Made by a program: the position numbers and the translations under genes | Assembly: GCA_036924085.1 (NCBI GenBank) | Contig: JAVGWX010000014.1 | Coordinates: 39,372,556 to 39,436,555, forward strand | Reading direction: 5' to 3' | Length of the DNA stretch: 64,000 nucleotides | DNA from: Ariolimax columbianus | Lineage: Eukaryota > Mollusca > Gastropoda > Stylommatophora > Arionidae | In this document: positions 22,500 through 32,708 of the stretch, in pieces | Layout of the letters: each line of letters starts with the position of its first letter | How positions within the stretch are numbered: position 1 is the stretch's first letter | The notes under the pieces: generated by a model | The model's database searches: none | Told to the model about the DNA's origin: nothing | What the model saw: the letters and a program-made list of their open reading frames with translations, nothing else

Positions 22500-22715
22500 C
22501 TCACATTTCAAAGGCTCGGCTATATGAGGGCGGTAGCCATCTCCTATCCCTCGCCGCTTTTACTTCTCGGACTGAACCGGTACCCGTTTAAGGCTGGGTC
22601 GACCAGGGAGCCATTGCGGTCTGAAAAAACATTACCGCCTCAACTGGGGAATGAACCCAGGACCACTCAGATGCGAAGCCAGAGCGCTAACCACTGCGCT
22701 ACTCGGCTCTATAGT
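22500..22715 (-). mobile_element. S2 tRNA-headed SINE
   Basis: Minus-strand head GAGTAGCGCAGTGGTTAGCG (A box) and GGGTTCATTCCCC (B box). The body GTAATGTTTTTTCAGACCGC and a CGACCCAGCCTTAAACGGG block are shared with 27530-27685. SINE, not a functional tRNA. Confidence 0.82.
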
Positions 22716-22844
22716 GTGTCACCCAAGATAATCTGATTGTTTTTAGTTCAATCTAATTTTTAAGGTTTTATTTTTTTTCTGTGCATTTTCAGTCCTAATT
22801 TATGTGGTCTTTCTTCGAGTATATTATAATTTTGCAAATGGAAC

Positions 22845-23115
22845 GTGTAGCCTAATCTACAGTGGACTGGCTTACTAGACTGAGATTACAGAGTGGCAGG
22901 CTTCGAGTTCATGGACAAACGTCAACAAAACATAGCCGTGTTTCGTGCTTGGTACAACCTCTCCTCCAGTCGGCTTAGCTGTAGATGGCTACCTGACGTC
23001 GGAGTTGGGGAAAAGAAGAACAGTAAGTAAAGGAATTGGCCACACCACCCAAGCTGGGGCTTAGTACATGAAGAGTTATCTTAATCCTGTCGGCAATTGT
23101 TGCAATGTGGCTGCC
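22845..23115 (+). mobile_element. S3 tRNA-related SINE
   Basis: It aligns with 57775-58045: shared GTGTAGCCTAATCTACAGT-type head, the B-box-like region near GGCTTCGAGTTCATGG, TCGGCTTAGCTGTAGATGG, GGAATTGGCCACACCACC and GTCGGCAATTGTTG. Both copies are in + orientation. Confidence 0.75.
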
Positions 23116-23189
23116 CTGTACGTTTTACTTCAAGTATACATATTTTATTTCGCTTTTATTTGCGATTGCGGGACAAAAGAACCAGGTGA

Positions 23190-23520
23190 TCGATAAAGTC
23201 TTGTTTATCAAGTTTTGTTCAATTCCATTGATTTTTTTAGTTTGTTAATGTTATCTTCATAATCCGTAGCCAGCAGAATGACAAATTGTGATAAGAGACT
23301 GCCTTGTCGGACACAATTTTCTATATCAAAGGGCTCAAATAGCTTCCCATTGTGTTGACCTCGGCACTGTATATCTTCATTCTGTTTCACGTTATGTTAG
23401 AGAACTTCATGGACTCCTGGTAGTGCTTTAACAACTTCCATTATGATGTTCTGGTTTTTTTCATAGAACAAATTCGAAATAAATTGAGAGTTCCTTTCCA
23501 TACTTTGTTCAACTAGTACT
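23190..23520 (-). mobile_element. LINE reverse-transcriptase fragment
   Basis: The minus strand reads LFEPFDIENCVRQGSLLSQF then VILLATDYED, which corresponds to RT motif 'VRQGCxLSPxLF' with Cys and Pro mutated. Diverged LINE-like sequence continues to about 23520, with nothing clear from there to 23945. Confidence 0.6.
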
Positions 23521-23961
23521 ATTAGTGTTGCTAGTCTGCACGTGACCTATTTTATCTAAAGCCCGCTTGTTTTTTTCTCAGCTTTCTGTATATGGTCTCT
23601 TTTTATTCTTTACAGTGCGATCTTGTTCAATATTTTTCCAGGTCTTAAAATAACATTATTCCTCTACAATGTGTATACTGCTGTAGATGTAACTTCTTTG
23701 GCAACTTGACTACATAACACTCCTTCCGGTCTGCTGGTAGTTATTATCTTTCCAAAATTTACAAAGAAATATGAAGAATATCCATGTTTGACAAGCAAAT
23801 TCTCATATCAATGTTTCTGCATGACCAGTGGCTTTGCCATGTCTCGGTAAGAATATGCTTTTTTTAAATTTCTTTTTTGTTTGTTTTCTCGAAATTGATA
23901 GTTTATATAGTTAAACTACGACTATGACACAATTTGTATCGACACATTGAATACACAACGG

Positions 23962-24315
23962 GGATCAAGATGCTGAGCAGCGAATGAGCTGCAGTGGTCA
24001 GCGACCCATAGCTAACTGCTAGCGTCAGGGCCAGCGAACCATAGCTGCCAAGACCCTTCTACACCTCCACGGGATGATCCTGGATAATAGTCTGCAGCAG
24101 GGCAGACTGGCCAAGGAGAAGGGATCGAAGAGGGAATGCTAACCCGGTACTCAAAAATGCTTGCTGAAGTCGGATGTGTTGGACCGAAAGGTGCAAATAT
24201 CGCAGCCAAGCTGTAAACTACAACACAACGCATTCCGTTCTCTGGACTACATTCTGCTACTTACCATTTCAGGGTTTGGTAGTGGGAGATTGAGAACGAA
24301 GAAGAAGAAGAAGAA
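23962..24315 (+). mobile_element. R1 full-length copy with 13-bp duplication
   Basis: A 354-bp element starts GGATCAAGATGCTGAGCAGC and ends GATTGAGAACGAAGAAGAAG plus a few more GAA. A perfect 13-bp target duplication, GAATACACAACGG, flanks it (23949-23961 and 24316-24328). It carries the core TGCTGAAGTCGGATGTGTTG. No tRNA-like A/B boxes are evident in the head and no coding frame runs through it. Bases 24330-24625 show nothing else. Confidence 0.88.
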
Positions 24316-24639
24316 GAAGAATACACAACGGATGGCTGACTAGAACTGTCAAAATTCAATGAGCCATGGCCTACTACAGCAGGCTTTGAGTGAGCTATGG
24401 GTTGAAACTGGTAAGAATTCGTAAAACACGTGGAAAATGTAATTTCCAAAAATACTCAATATTATAAAGTGAAAATCATTTCAAACGACTGGTTTCATTA
24501 TGAGGTCTAGTTTGTGTATACCATAAAGAAAGAAAATTATATACCATATGTTTGCGAGCAAGAACAAAATATTCACCTTTGGGACATGGTGATCTGCAGA
24601 ATATATGCAAAAAAAATGTTAATTGGTCAAAGGATATTC

Positions 24640-25045
24640 TTCTTCGTACGCAGTCAGACAGTAACCATTATTTTTTCGAAAAAAAGCGGCGGTCATCCTG
24701 AGGCTGTCGCCACTGCCATAGAGCTTGTCTTGCAGTTCCACTGGTGATGGCCACATCTGCTTTCTCTGATCCTCGTATGTCAGGCAGTTCTGCAGCAGAT
24801 GTTCAGCGGTCATTTTACCAGTACCGCACGGGCATTCGTCGGTACCACCTATCTTCAATTTGTTGAATAGGTGGTACCTCAGTCTATTGTGGCCAGTGCG
24901 AAGTCTGAAGACAACGACCTGCTCTCTTCGGTTCAACTGGTAATAGGCATCGTTTTTGGTGTAACCAGTATGTTCGGTTTCCCATTTGGTCATGTATCTG
25001 GCTTTGATAAGCCGTTTTGACTCTTCGTACGTCATACTAGTATCT
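24640..25045 (-). mobile_element. LINE-A copy 3 (3' end only)
   Basis: A 406-bp insertion is flanked by a perfect 14-bp duplication, GTCAAAGGATATTC (24626-24639 and 25046-25059). The minus strand starts AGATACTAGTATGACGTACG and encodes MTYEESKRL through the Cys/His module to FRLRTGHNRLRYHLF and MTAAFF. It is then frameshifted by one extra A in an A-run. The 3' end GTCTGACTGCGTACGAAGAA is intact. Sequence is nearly identical to copies 2 and 4, so the family is young. Confidence 0.92.
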
Positions 25046-25269
25046 GTCAAAGGATATTCAATTTTATCCCTCGGCAAATACTGTGAAACGCACAATAGTA
25101 GTTCTGTTTCTGGCGACCAAAAGTCTATCGGATCGTCTGAGTGAATCTATTAAAATATTCTTCTAAAATTTCTGTCCATTTCGTCATCTGCTTATTAGCG
25201 TTACTAATCAGACGCTCTTTTTTTTTTTTTAATAAAGTCATTTATTTGCTTATATTTTTCTTTTGTGTT

Positions 25270-25495
25270 TTTTTTTTAGAGTGGCCGATAAACGCAGTGG
25301 TAGTGCACTAGCGTTTCAATTACCGCTATAGACAACTCTAGTCGGCCCAGCTGTAAATGGGTACCTGGCTGATGGCTAGGGAAGGATAAAGGCAGCGAGA
25401 AAGAGAACGGTCCACCTCACTTCCCAACGCTGTTGCTTAGAACAATCGAGACCTTAACACGTCATCCCCGACAGCAGTCTCTGCTCTAGGATTAC
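25270..25495 (+). mobile_element. S3-related SINE, degenerate
   Basis: It shares AGTCGGCCCAGCTGTAAATG, GGGTACCTGGC and the AACGGTCCACCTCACTTCC region with the S3 copies. The head is diverged. Bases 25060-25270 are AT-rich and unassigned. Confidence 0.55.
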
Positions 25496-25504
25496 CTTTA
25501 CCTT

Positions 25505-25730
25505 ACACGTCTTTCATATTCTCTTGTGCTGCAGCTTTATCTGTCTCTCTTGCCAACTCATCAATATATTTCATGCTCTCTCTTCCGATATCCTTTCTTG
25601 CTGTAATGTTGTCTTCAGTATATATTTCACGTGCCTCGGCTCCAGTATTTCTGGTCTTGCTTCTGTTAAAATATGTCTTCTTCATTTGTATCTCTTTCAC
25701 ATTTGCTATACTTTCTATCATGCGTTGTAC
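25505..25730 (-). mobile_element. LINE endonuclease/RT linker fragment
   Basis: A minus-strand frame reads AREIYTEDNITARKDIGRES then MKYIDELARETDKAAAQENM, the charged linker preceding the RT domain in many LINE proteins. It is truncated both ways. Confidence 0.65.
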
Positions 25731-25929
25731 AAGTGGTCCCTTTTACCCAGAGCATATCCACGTGTCTTGTTCCATGTATATTTGTGCATGCATTGCAAGT
25801 GCTCTTATGTACATTCTATTTCTCGTAAGTATTGGAATACGTAATATCCATTTCAAATAGGGACATTAAATGTATCTTATATGTTATATATCTATCTATC
25901 TTCAGTCCACTTATGTCGTTAGACGTCGT

Positions 25930-26345
25930 GGGGAGGTGTGATCTCCTTTTGTTTCATATTGTTTTGGCAGGTGAAAATCCGCTGGTGACTTGTCAGGTCA
26001 ATCCCTGCACCTGTTAGCCCCTGAAATATGCGATCGCCTATTTTTTAGACTGGTAGAGGTGGAAGCGTAAATTAGAGCAAGATAGACCCGCAGCCTGTCA
26101 GGCGCCCTCTAAGCCGCTCCACTAACCACATAACCAAGACCTGTTGTTATGTCCACATAGTCCCCTTTTTGCGACATATTCTCCGTGGGGCGAGAATCCC
26201 TAGAATAATTTGAATAGATTTTTAATTTGAATTTTGCAAGAGCAGCGACCGTTATGGATTCTCTTTTCGATTTCCAACTGCTAAGGTATTTTTAACGTGC
26301 GCGGCACTGCTCGCGGGTGTCTGATCTCACTACTCAAAGATCAGG
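25930..26345 (-). mobile_element. R4-like segment joined to SINE body
   Basis: The minus strand of 26040-26140 (CAGGCTGCGGGTCTATCTTG) resembles the central part of the R4 repeat. The stretch 26200-26340 resembles the body of the SINE at 6371-6668 (TCTCTTTTCGATTTCCAACTG on the plus strand). Whether this is one composite element or two neighbours cannot be decided by eye. Confidence 0.45.
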
Positions 26346-26369
26346 GGAAATATTTACCATAAGATGCAC

Positions 26370-26740
26370 GTGAAAAAATAATCCAAGACGTCTCGAAATA
26401 GAGTGCGTTCTCTAATATCAGCATTGTGGATTCGATCTCTTTTCATTGCTCGCTGGGTAACTAGTTTCTCTGCATCCGCGTTGCGTAGATTCCACACTTT
26501 ACATCCGTAGATCATAGCTGGTATGACCGCAGAATTGAAAAGGTTTCAGAGACATGTTCGTTTTTGTTCCCAAGAAATTCCACATTGAGCTGTTGTCTGT
26601 GAGTAGATGTGATTATATACCTTTTAAGTTCCATGTTCACTTTGCCTATCAGAAGATGGTCGACTGATGTCACGTCTGCTCCTCTACACACTTTTACATC
26701 GTATAATGATCTGAAATTCTTATTGATACATAAATGGTAA
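26370..26740 (-). mobile_element. LINE C-terminal relic
   Basis: The minus strand reads FNSAVIPAMIYGCKVWNLRN then ADAEKLVTQRAMKRDRI, HNADIRERT. This is the 'YGxExWxL...QRAMERxML...DRIRNEEIRxRT' region of LINE proteins. Frames are broken upstream. Confidence 0.7.
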
Positions 26741-26854
26741 ATCGTGTTTTCTGTCCTGTTGCTTTGTATATTACTTTAAGTGCATACAAGTGGCCGTCAA
26801 CCAATCAACATCTGTATGACTTTTCTTTTCCTTGTATGTGTGCTATTTTAAATT

Positions 26855-27475
26855 CCTTTATTTCTTTGCCTCCCTATACTTCTTTGTCTCCGTATATTTC
26901 TTTGTCTCCCTATACTTCTTTGTCTCTTTATACTTCTTTTTGTTCATTTACTTCTTTGTGTCCCTATACGTCTTTATCTCCCTATACTTCTTTGTCTCTC
27001 TATACTTCTTTGTGTCCCTATACTTCTTTGTGTCCCTATACTTCTTTGTGTCCCTATACTTCTTTGTGTCCCTATACTTCTTTGTCTTGATATACTTCTT
27101 CATCTCCCTATACTTCTTTGTCTCCCTATACTTCTTTGTGTCCCTATACTTCTTTGTATTCCCATACTTCTTTGTGTCCTTATACTTCTTTGTCTCCCTA
27201 TACTTCTTTGTCTACCTATACTTCTTTGTCTACCTATACTTCTTTGTCTACCTATACTTCTTTGTCTACCTATACTTCTTTGTCTACCTATACTTCTTTG
27301 TCTACCTATACTTCTTTGTCTTGATATACTTCTTTATCTCCCTATACTTCTTTGTGTCCTTATACTTCTTTGTCTCCCTATACTTCTTTGTCTACCTATA
27401 CTTCTTTGTCTCCCTATACTTCTTTGTCTACCTATACTTCTTTGTCTACCTATACTTCTTTGTGCCCTATATAAG
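26855..27475. repeat. 18-bp minisatellite, ~34 copies
   Basis: Units of CTTCTTTGTCTCCCTATA with third-position-like variants (GTGTCC, TCTACC, TCTTGA). The 6-codon period leaves two plus frames open (SLYFFV and YTSLCP repeats). It is not a gene. Confidence 0.95.
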
Positions 27476-27529
27476 TGCATTTTGCACCTGTTTTAATATT
27501 ATTCTATCACATCTTCATTGGGGTCTGCG

Positions 27530-27685
27530 CCTTCTTCAGTGAACCGGTACCTATTTAAGGCTGGGTCGACCCGGGAGCCGTTGCCGTCTGAAAAAAAACA
27601 TTACCGCCTCAACTGGGGAATGAACCCAGGACCACTCAGATGCGAAGCCAGCGCGCTAACCACTGCGCAACGCGGCTCCCTAACC
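27530..27685 (-). mobile_element. S2 tRNA-headed SINE
   Basis: Minus-strand head GCGTTGCGCAGTGGTTAGCG and GGGTTCATTCCCC, then the CTCAACTGGGG and AAGGCTGGGTCGACC blocks shared with 22500-22715. It follows the 18-bp minisatellite after about 50 bp. Confidence 0.82.
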
Positions 27686-27734
27686 AACTTGACGGAGAGA
27701 TTATTCTTTTGTCTTAATGGTTGATATGAATATT

Positions 27735-27885
27735 TCCGCCGAAAACGGATGCGTCGGACTAAAAGATGCAAATATCGCAGTCAAGCTGTAAACTAGCGAC
27801 ACAACGCATTCCGTTCTCCGGACTACATCCTGCAACTTGCAAAGCCCTGTTAAGGGCTTGGTATCGGAAGATTGAGAACAAGCGC
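27735..27885 (+). mobile_element. R1 element, 3' half
   Basis: It begins within the core (ACGGATGCGTCGGACTAAAA) and runs through GCAAATATCGCAGTCAAGC and GCATTCCGTTCTCCGGAC to GAAGATTGAGAACAAGCG, where the GAA tract starts. The 5' half is missing. Confidence 0.85.
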
Positions 27886-28149
27886 AGAAGAAGAAGAAGA
27901 AGAAGAAGAAGAAGAAGAAGAAGAAGAAGAAGAAGAAGAAGAAGAAGAAGAAGAAGAAGAAAAAGAAGAAGAAGAAGAATAGAAAGAAGAAAAATAAGAA
28001 GAAGAAGAAAATCTAGTGGAAGAAGAAGAAGAAGAAGAAGAAGAAGAAGAAGAAGAAGAAGAAGAAGAAGAAGAAAGAAGAAGAATAGAAAGAAGAAAAA
28101 TAATAATAAGAAGAAAAACTAGTAGAAGAAGAAGAAGAAGAAGAAGAAG

Positions 28150-28181
<32 letters not shown>

Positions 28182-28182
28182 G

Positions 28183-28214
<32 letters not shown>

Positions 28215-28324
28215 GAAGAAGAAGAAGAAGAAGAAAAGAAGAAGAAGAAGAAGAAGAAGAAGAAGAAGAAGAAGAAGAAGAAGAAGAAGAAGAAGAAGAA
28301 GAAGAAGAAGAAGAAGAAGAAGAT
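27886..28324. repeat. (GAA)n tract, ~440 bp
   Basis: Long GAA runs with internal landmarks (AATAGAAAGAAGAAAAATAA appears twice, plus GTAGAA interruptions), so part of the array has duplicated as a block. It begins exactly at the 3' end of an R1 element. Long Arg- or Glu-rich frames are composition artefacts. Bases 28325-28640 hold a short (TTA)n at 28590-28628 and otherwise nothing. Confidence 0.97.
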
Positions 28325-28639
28325 AGGAAATATTTAATTGTATTTTACTTGTCCATATTTGTTGACGTTTCTGTTGTTTAATGCGTCTACAGGATCAGGC
28401 AGCAAGCTTATACACAATTCGTTGTAATCCCCTTTTACTACGTGTGTGCCACGTTTATAACTTTACTTCAACTTACTTCAACTCTTTCAGAACACTCTAC
28501 AACAGTGCTATACAGCCTGAGTGAACGATTATAGCTTTCAGGTGAGCGGTAGCAGAATAATTACATTCTGTATTAATAACATGTTGTTATTTTTATTATT
28601 ATTTGTATTATTATTATTATTATTATTGAAATGCAAAGG

Positions 28640-29050
28640 CTGCACAACTTGATGAAACTATGGCAGAATACCAGCAAACCAACAAAAATGAAAATTTTGA
28701 GAACCTGTGGCAGCATACGGTTTTAAACATGAGCAGTTGCCCAAACCTCAAGGAATAAATTCGAGTCCTTCGAGTTGAAATATTATAGAAAGGTTCTCAA
28801 AATACCACGGACTGAAAAAAGAAGAATGCAAGACATTCGACTAGGTGGGTATAGAAGAGAGCTGGTTCATAAATTCCATCATAAACAAAAAAAGTTAATA
28901 CTTTGGCCACTTCAAAAAATACTACGGACTTGAGAGAATGGTAATGGAAGGCAGAGAGAGGGCAAGAGAGGTAGAGGCTGACCAAAAAGGCGATGGCATC
29001 AAGATGTCAAGGAATGCGCCAGCACGACTCTGGAGTAGGATGGAGATTTT
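28640..29050 (+). mobile_element. LINE C-terminal relic
   Basis: The plus strand reads FELKYYRKVLKIPRTEKRRM, then GGYRRELVHKFHHKQKKL and, after a stop, REGKRGRG and PKRRWHQDVKEC. These match the post-RT end of a LINE protein. It lies directly 5' of LINE-C, in the same orientation, and is a different family. Confidence 0.65.
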
Positions 29051-31070
29051 ACAATTTGATGAAGTCGGCAGATATAAAGAGGTCAAGAAAGCGATACAAC
29101 AAAAGATTAGAGAGGCGAAAGAAGCTTAGATATGTGAGCAATGTTCAAACATCAAAGAGATATTAGCTGCAGCGGTAAAGATATTGAGAAGAGGGAAGGC
29201 GGCCGGCGTGGACAATATACCAGCAGAGCACTTACAGGCAGGTGGGGCGACAGGAAACTGGCCGGACTTATTGACGATATCAATGGTTATACTGTTACCT
29301 AAGTCTGGAAACCTAAAGCTGTGCCAAAATTACAGAACAATAAGTCTCATCGGCCACCCTAGCAAGGTCATGCTTAGATTAAATCCATACCGACTGAAAC
29401 CCCAAGAGAACATCACGTCTGAGGAGCAAGCAGGGTTCAGACAGGGAAGAAGCACTACAGAACATATATTTAATTTAAGGCTGCTAAGCGAGAAATATCT
29501 AGAATAGCAGCAAAAACTGTATCATGTGTTTGTTGATTTTAAGAAAGCGTTTGATAGGTTATGACATAAAGCGCTATGAGCAACCAAGAGGATGTATAAA
29601 ATCAACGGAAATATTATAAAGGTCCTTGAACACCTGTATGACAAAGCGTCCAGCGTAGTTCTTGTGAATGGGAGGCGAGGGGACTGGTTTCGCACATCTG
29701 TTGGTGTGAGACAGGGTTGTGCATTCTCTCCAACTCTTTTCAATGTATTCCTTGAGGGAATTATGAATGAGGCAATTGGAGGTCACTTTGGTACGGTCAA
29801 GATAAAAGGCCGAACGATTTCCAACCTTCGTTTTGCAGATGACATTAACGGGTTGGAGGGTTCAGAAGCAGAACTCCAGGAATGAGTCAGAAGGCCCGAT
29901 GAAACAACTCTTGACTATGGTATGGAGATACACGCTGGAAAGACAAAACTAATGACCAACAACGCCACGGGCTTCAACAGCAAGATAAAAGATAATGACC
30001 AGGAACTCGAAGTGGTTGACCGTTTTAAATATCTGGGTTCGATTGTCAGTGATGAAGGATCAAAATGTGAAGTGTTGGCCAGAATAGCACAGACAATAGC
30101 GGCCCTTGCACGGCTTAACAAAATCTGGCAAGATAAACGGTTAGGAATGTGCACGAAAATCAGATTAAAGCGTACATTGGTACTGTCAATATTACTCTAT
30201 GCTTGTGAGACATGGACAGTTACAGCTTACCTTCAGCGACGCAAACAAGCCTTGGAGATGAGATGTTTCCGAAGACTTTTAAACGTCACGTACAAAGATA
30301 GAGATACAAATGAGAAAATACGAGATATAATTACAACAGCAATAGGGCCTTTTGAAGACCTTTTGGCAACTGTCAAAAAAAGGAAACTCGCTTGGTACGG
30401 TCATATCTCGAGATCAAATGGTCTTGCAAATACGATCCTCCACAAAAAGGTGCAGGGCAGACGACGAAGAGTTCGTCTCAAAAAGAGGTGGGAGGACAAC
30501 ATAAAAAACGGACCAATCTCCGACCAGAAGAGGCACAGGCAACAGCCACTGACAGAGAAGGGTGGCGTGGGGTTGTGAAGATGTCTTCATGTGTGCCCCC
30601 ACGACCTCACTGGTTACGGGATAACATGACCTGTTGTTGTCTGGGAATGCCCACAATGAGTAGGTTACTCTTTTGTGCGCCCTGAAAGGACGTTAAGTGG
30701 CGGGTTGCAGTAGCTTTCCACACATCCCGAGCGTGCTGATGAAGGTGGACCGGGATCATCCAGACGGTTGTGTTATGATTGGTTTCATATGCGTGTCACT
30801 CACTACTTCAGGGATCGCGTGGATCCCTCACCTCGTTATATAGACTGCCATGAAAACAGCCCGTTCCCAAGGAGGGCTACTAGAACGCCGAGGTCAGAGT
30901 CTTGGCCAGAATGTTTTGCCTGATCAGATGTTAATCCTCACCTCGTTAGCTAGGCTGCCATAAAAACAGCCCGTTCCCAAGGAGGGCTACTAGAACGCCG
31001 AGGTCAGAGTCTTGGCCAGTATGTTTTGCCTGATCAGATGTTAATCCTCACCGTGTTAGATTTGCAAAAG
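29050..31070 (+). mobile_element. LINE-C, longest copy (RT domain to 3' UTR)
   Basis: In order: RT start KILRRGKAAGVDNIPAEHL (29190); LPKSGNLKLCQNYRTISLIG (29290-29350); EEQAGFRQGRSTTEHIFNL (29420-29490); HVFVDFKKAFDRL; GVRQGCAFSPTLFNVFLEG; the catalytic box LRFADDINGLEG at about 29825; the thumb KYLGSIVSDEGSKCEV; the C-terminus LLYACETWTVTAYLQRRKQA to WEDNIKN. The Ala-Asp-Asp catalytic box is present. Stops after KYLE, after DRL and before VRRPDE and a late frameshift kill it. The endonuclease domain is missing (5' truncated). The 3' UTR (30640-31060) contains a ~114-bp local duplication. Bases 31070-31335 are unassigned. Confidence 0.88.
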
Positions 31071-31339
31071 ATTGAGCTTCTGCTAAGGACATGCTACATG
31101 ATGAGGATTATGATGATGTATTAAAAACATTTTTTTTAAATGTACATTTCTTCAATTTATATTTTAGGTGGCGGTAAGGATAATTTACCCTCACCAAAGT
31201 TATAAAAATGTGCGCAAGCACAAGTATAAAAAGGTTGAGGTGCCCTGATCTACAAAGTCTGCATACTACCAGTTTATCCCACTTTACCTAGACTAAACGT
31301 AACTGTGTGCATCAAGTATGTAGTTCAACTGACTCTAAT

Positions 31340-31625
31340 AATAATGTTCGCTTAGGAGTCTGACCCGTTGCGTCGGTAGGCCATATCCTTGACCCACAGC
31401 TGTGGCGTGGTTCCAGACACCAGCCAGGACGGAGGGGCAGGTCTCCACCGCTGGAGCCACGTTGTACATAGGCAGACTCATTTGCGCCTCCAGCCGGAGG
31501 GGGAAAGACTTTTGGCGCTGAGGAACGACTTGTGTAGTATCTTGTGGGCAGATATTTTCTGGTACATCCGTACAACATGACCAAACAAAGACTCTCGGCG
31601 AAGGTCAAGTGTTTCTGAGACAAAC
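31340..31625 (-). mobile_element. LINE-F-related C-terminal fragment
   Basis: The minus strand reads VSETLDLRRESLFGHVVRMY then QKISAHKILH and LSPSGWRRK, ending WLQRWRPAPPSWLVSG. Same architecture as 60850-61235 (ISVFGHVVRLDQKVPAHQIM). Confidence 0.65.
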
Positions 31626-32460
31626 TGACTCTGCCTTCACTAAAACCAATGCATTCCAAGCATTCACCACTCTTTGACCAAAAAATATTTCTTAATATTT
31701 GGCTTGGCTTGGCTTTTTTTGTTCTCAATCTCCCGCTACCAAACTCTGACACGGGCCTAAGTAGTAGAATGTAGTCCAGAGAATGGAATGCGTTGTATCG
31801 TAGTTTACATTTTGACTGCGATATTTGCACCTTTCGGTCCAACACATCCGACTTCAGCAAGCATTTTTTGAGTACCGGATTAGCATTCCCTCTTCGATCC
31901 CGTCTCCTTAGCCAGTCTACTCTGCTGCAGCCTGTTATCCAGGATCACCTCGTGGAAGTGTAGAAGGGTCTGGGCAGCTCTGGTTCGCTGTCCCTGACGC
32001 AAGCAGTCAGCTATGGGTCGCTGACCTCTGCAGCTCATGCGCTGCTCAGCATCTTGATCCCTTCCTAATATTTAATCTAGACTTGTCTTTGAAGATGTGC
32101 CCACTTGTTCTTGTAACCGGTTGTGCTTTGAAAAACTTGGTATAGTCTAATTTATCCTATCCATTGATTATCTTTTAAAACTTGTATAAAATCACCTCGA
32201 ATTCTTCTCTTGTCTAGACACTGTAGACCAGTTTCTCCCAGTCTTTCCTCTTAACTATAGTTCTAGAATCCCAATTTCATTTTTGTAGCTCTTCTTTGTA
32301 TCCTTTCTAGCATGTTTATATCTACTCTGTGATAAGGACTCCACAAATGAACACAGTACTCGAATTTAGGTCTCACTAATGCTTTATACAGTTGGACTAT
32401 CCCTTCCTTAAAACTTAACTTAACATCTTTGTACTGGTTTAATAGACTCTGCATCCTGTA
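31626..32460 (-). mobile_element. LINE-B (CR1-like) fragment interrupted by R1
   Basis: The minus strand from 32460 encodes the last RT region: VQLYKALVRPKFEYCVHLWS, then VDINMLERIQRRATKM. Through broken frames it reaches the '[12 protein letters not shown]' tail at 31640-31690. A full R1 sits at 31701-32061 inside it. The sequence on both sides of R1 is continuous with the uninterrupted LINE-B tail at 50545-50911. Confidence 0.8.
31701..32061 (-). mobile_element. R1 full-length copy nested in LINE-B
   Basis: A 361-bp R1 in minus orientation: 3' tail at 31701 (GGCTTGGCTTGGC simple repeat, then TTCTCAATCTCCCGCTACC) and 5' end at 32061 (GCTGCTCAGCATCTTGATCC). The 12-bp duplication TTCTTAATATTT/TTCCTAATATTT flanks it (31689-31700 and 32062-32073, one mismatch). 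The tail here is (AAGCC)n, not (GAA)n. Confidence 0.88.
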
Positions 32461-32600
32461 TACAGTCAGTTTCTTTTACATTCACTTAATCTAAAGATAC
32501 ATATGTGCATCCAATATATTCTTTAATGCATTAATTTACCCTGCCTCCACTATTTCCTATTTAACTGCATTCCAAGCATTCTGCAATAATTTTGAAATTT
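32440..32600 (-). mobile_element. Second LINE-B 3' end, head-to-tail
   Basis: A further LINE-B tail (GCATTAATTTACCCTGCCTCC, matching 2940-2970) ends at the family's usual terminus near 32440. It is followed immediately on the minus strand by the 5'-truncated LINE-B copy below 32440, giving a tandem of two truncated copies. It ends about 90 bp before the GalNAc-transferase splice acceptor. Confidence 0.65.
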
Positions 32601-32708
32601 TACAATTATTTTCTCCCCTTTTGGCCCCGGTAAAAACTAATCAATTTTGTTATTTAAAAATATATAATTCTATCTTGTTTCCTACAGGATTCTAATCGCG
32701 TTGTCAAG

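Noticed and set aside
26832..27542. Open frames with SLYFFV/YTSLCP repeats resembling membrane segments
   Set aside because: Produced by an 18-bp minisatellite; two frames are equally open.
27766..28381. Arg-rich and Glu-rich frames
   Set aside because: Pure GAA microsatellite translated in different frames.
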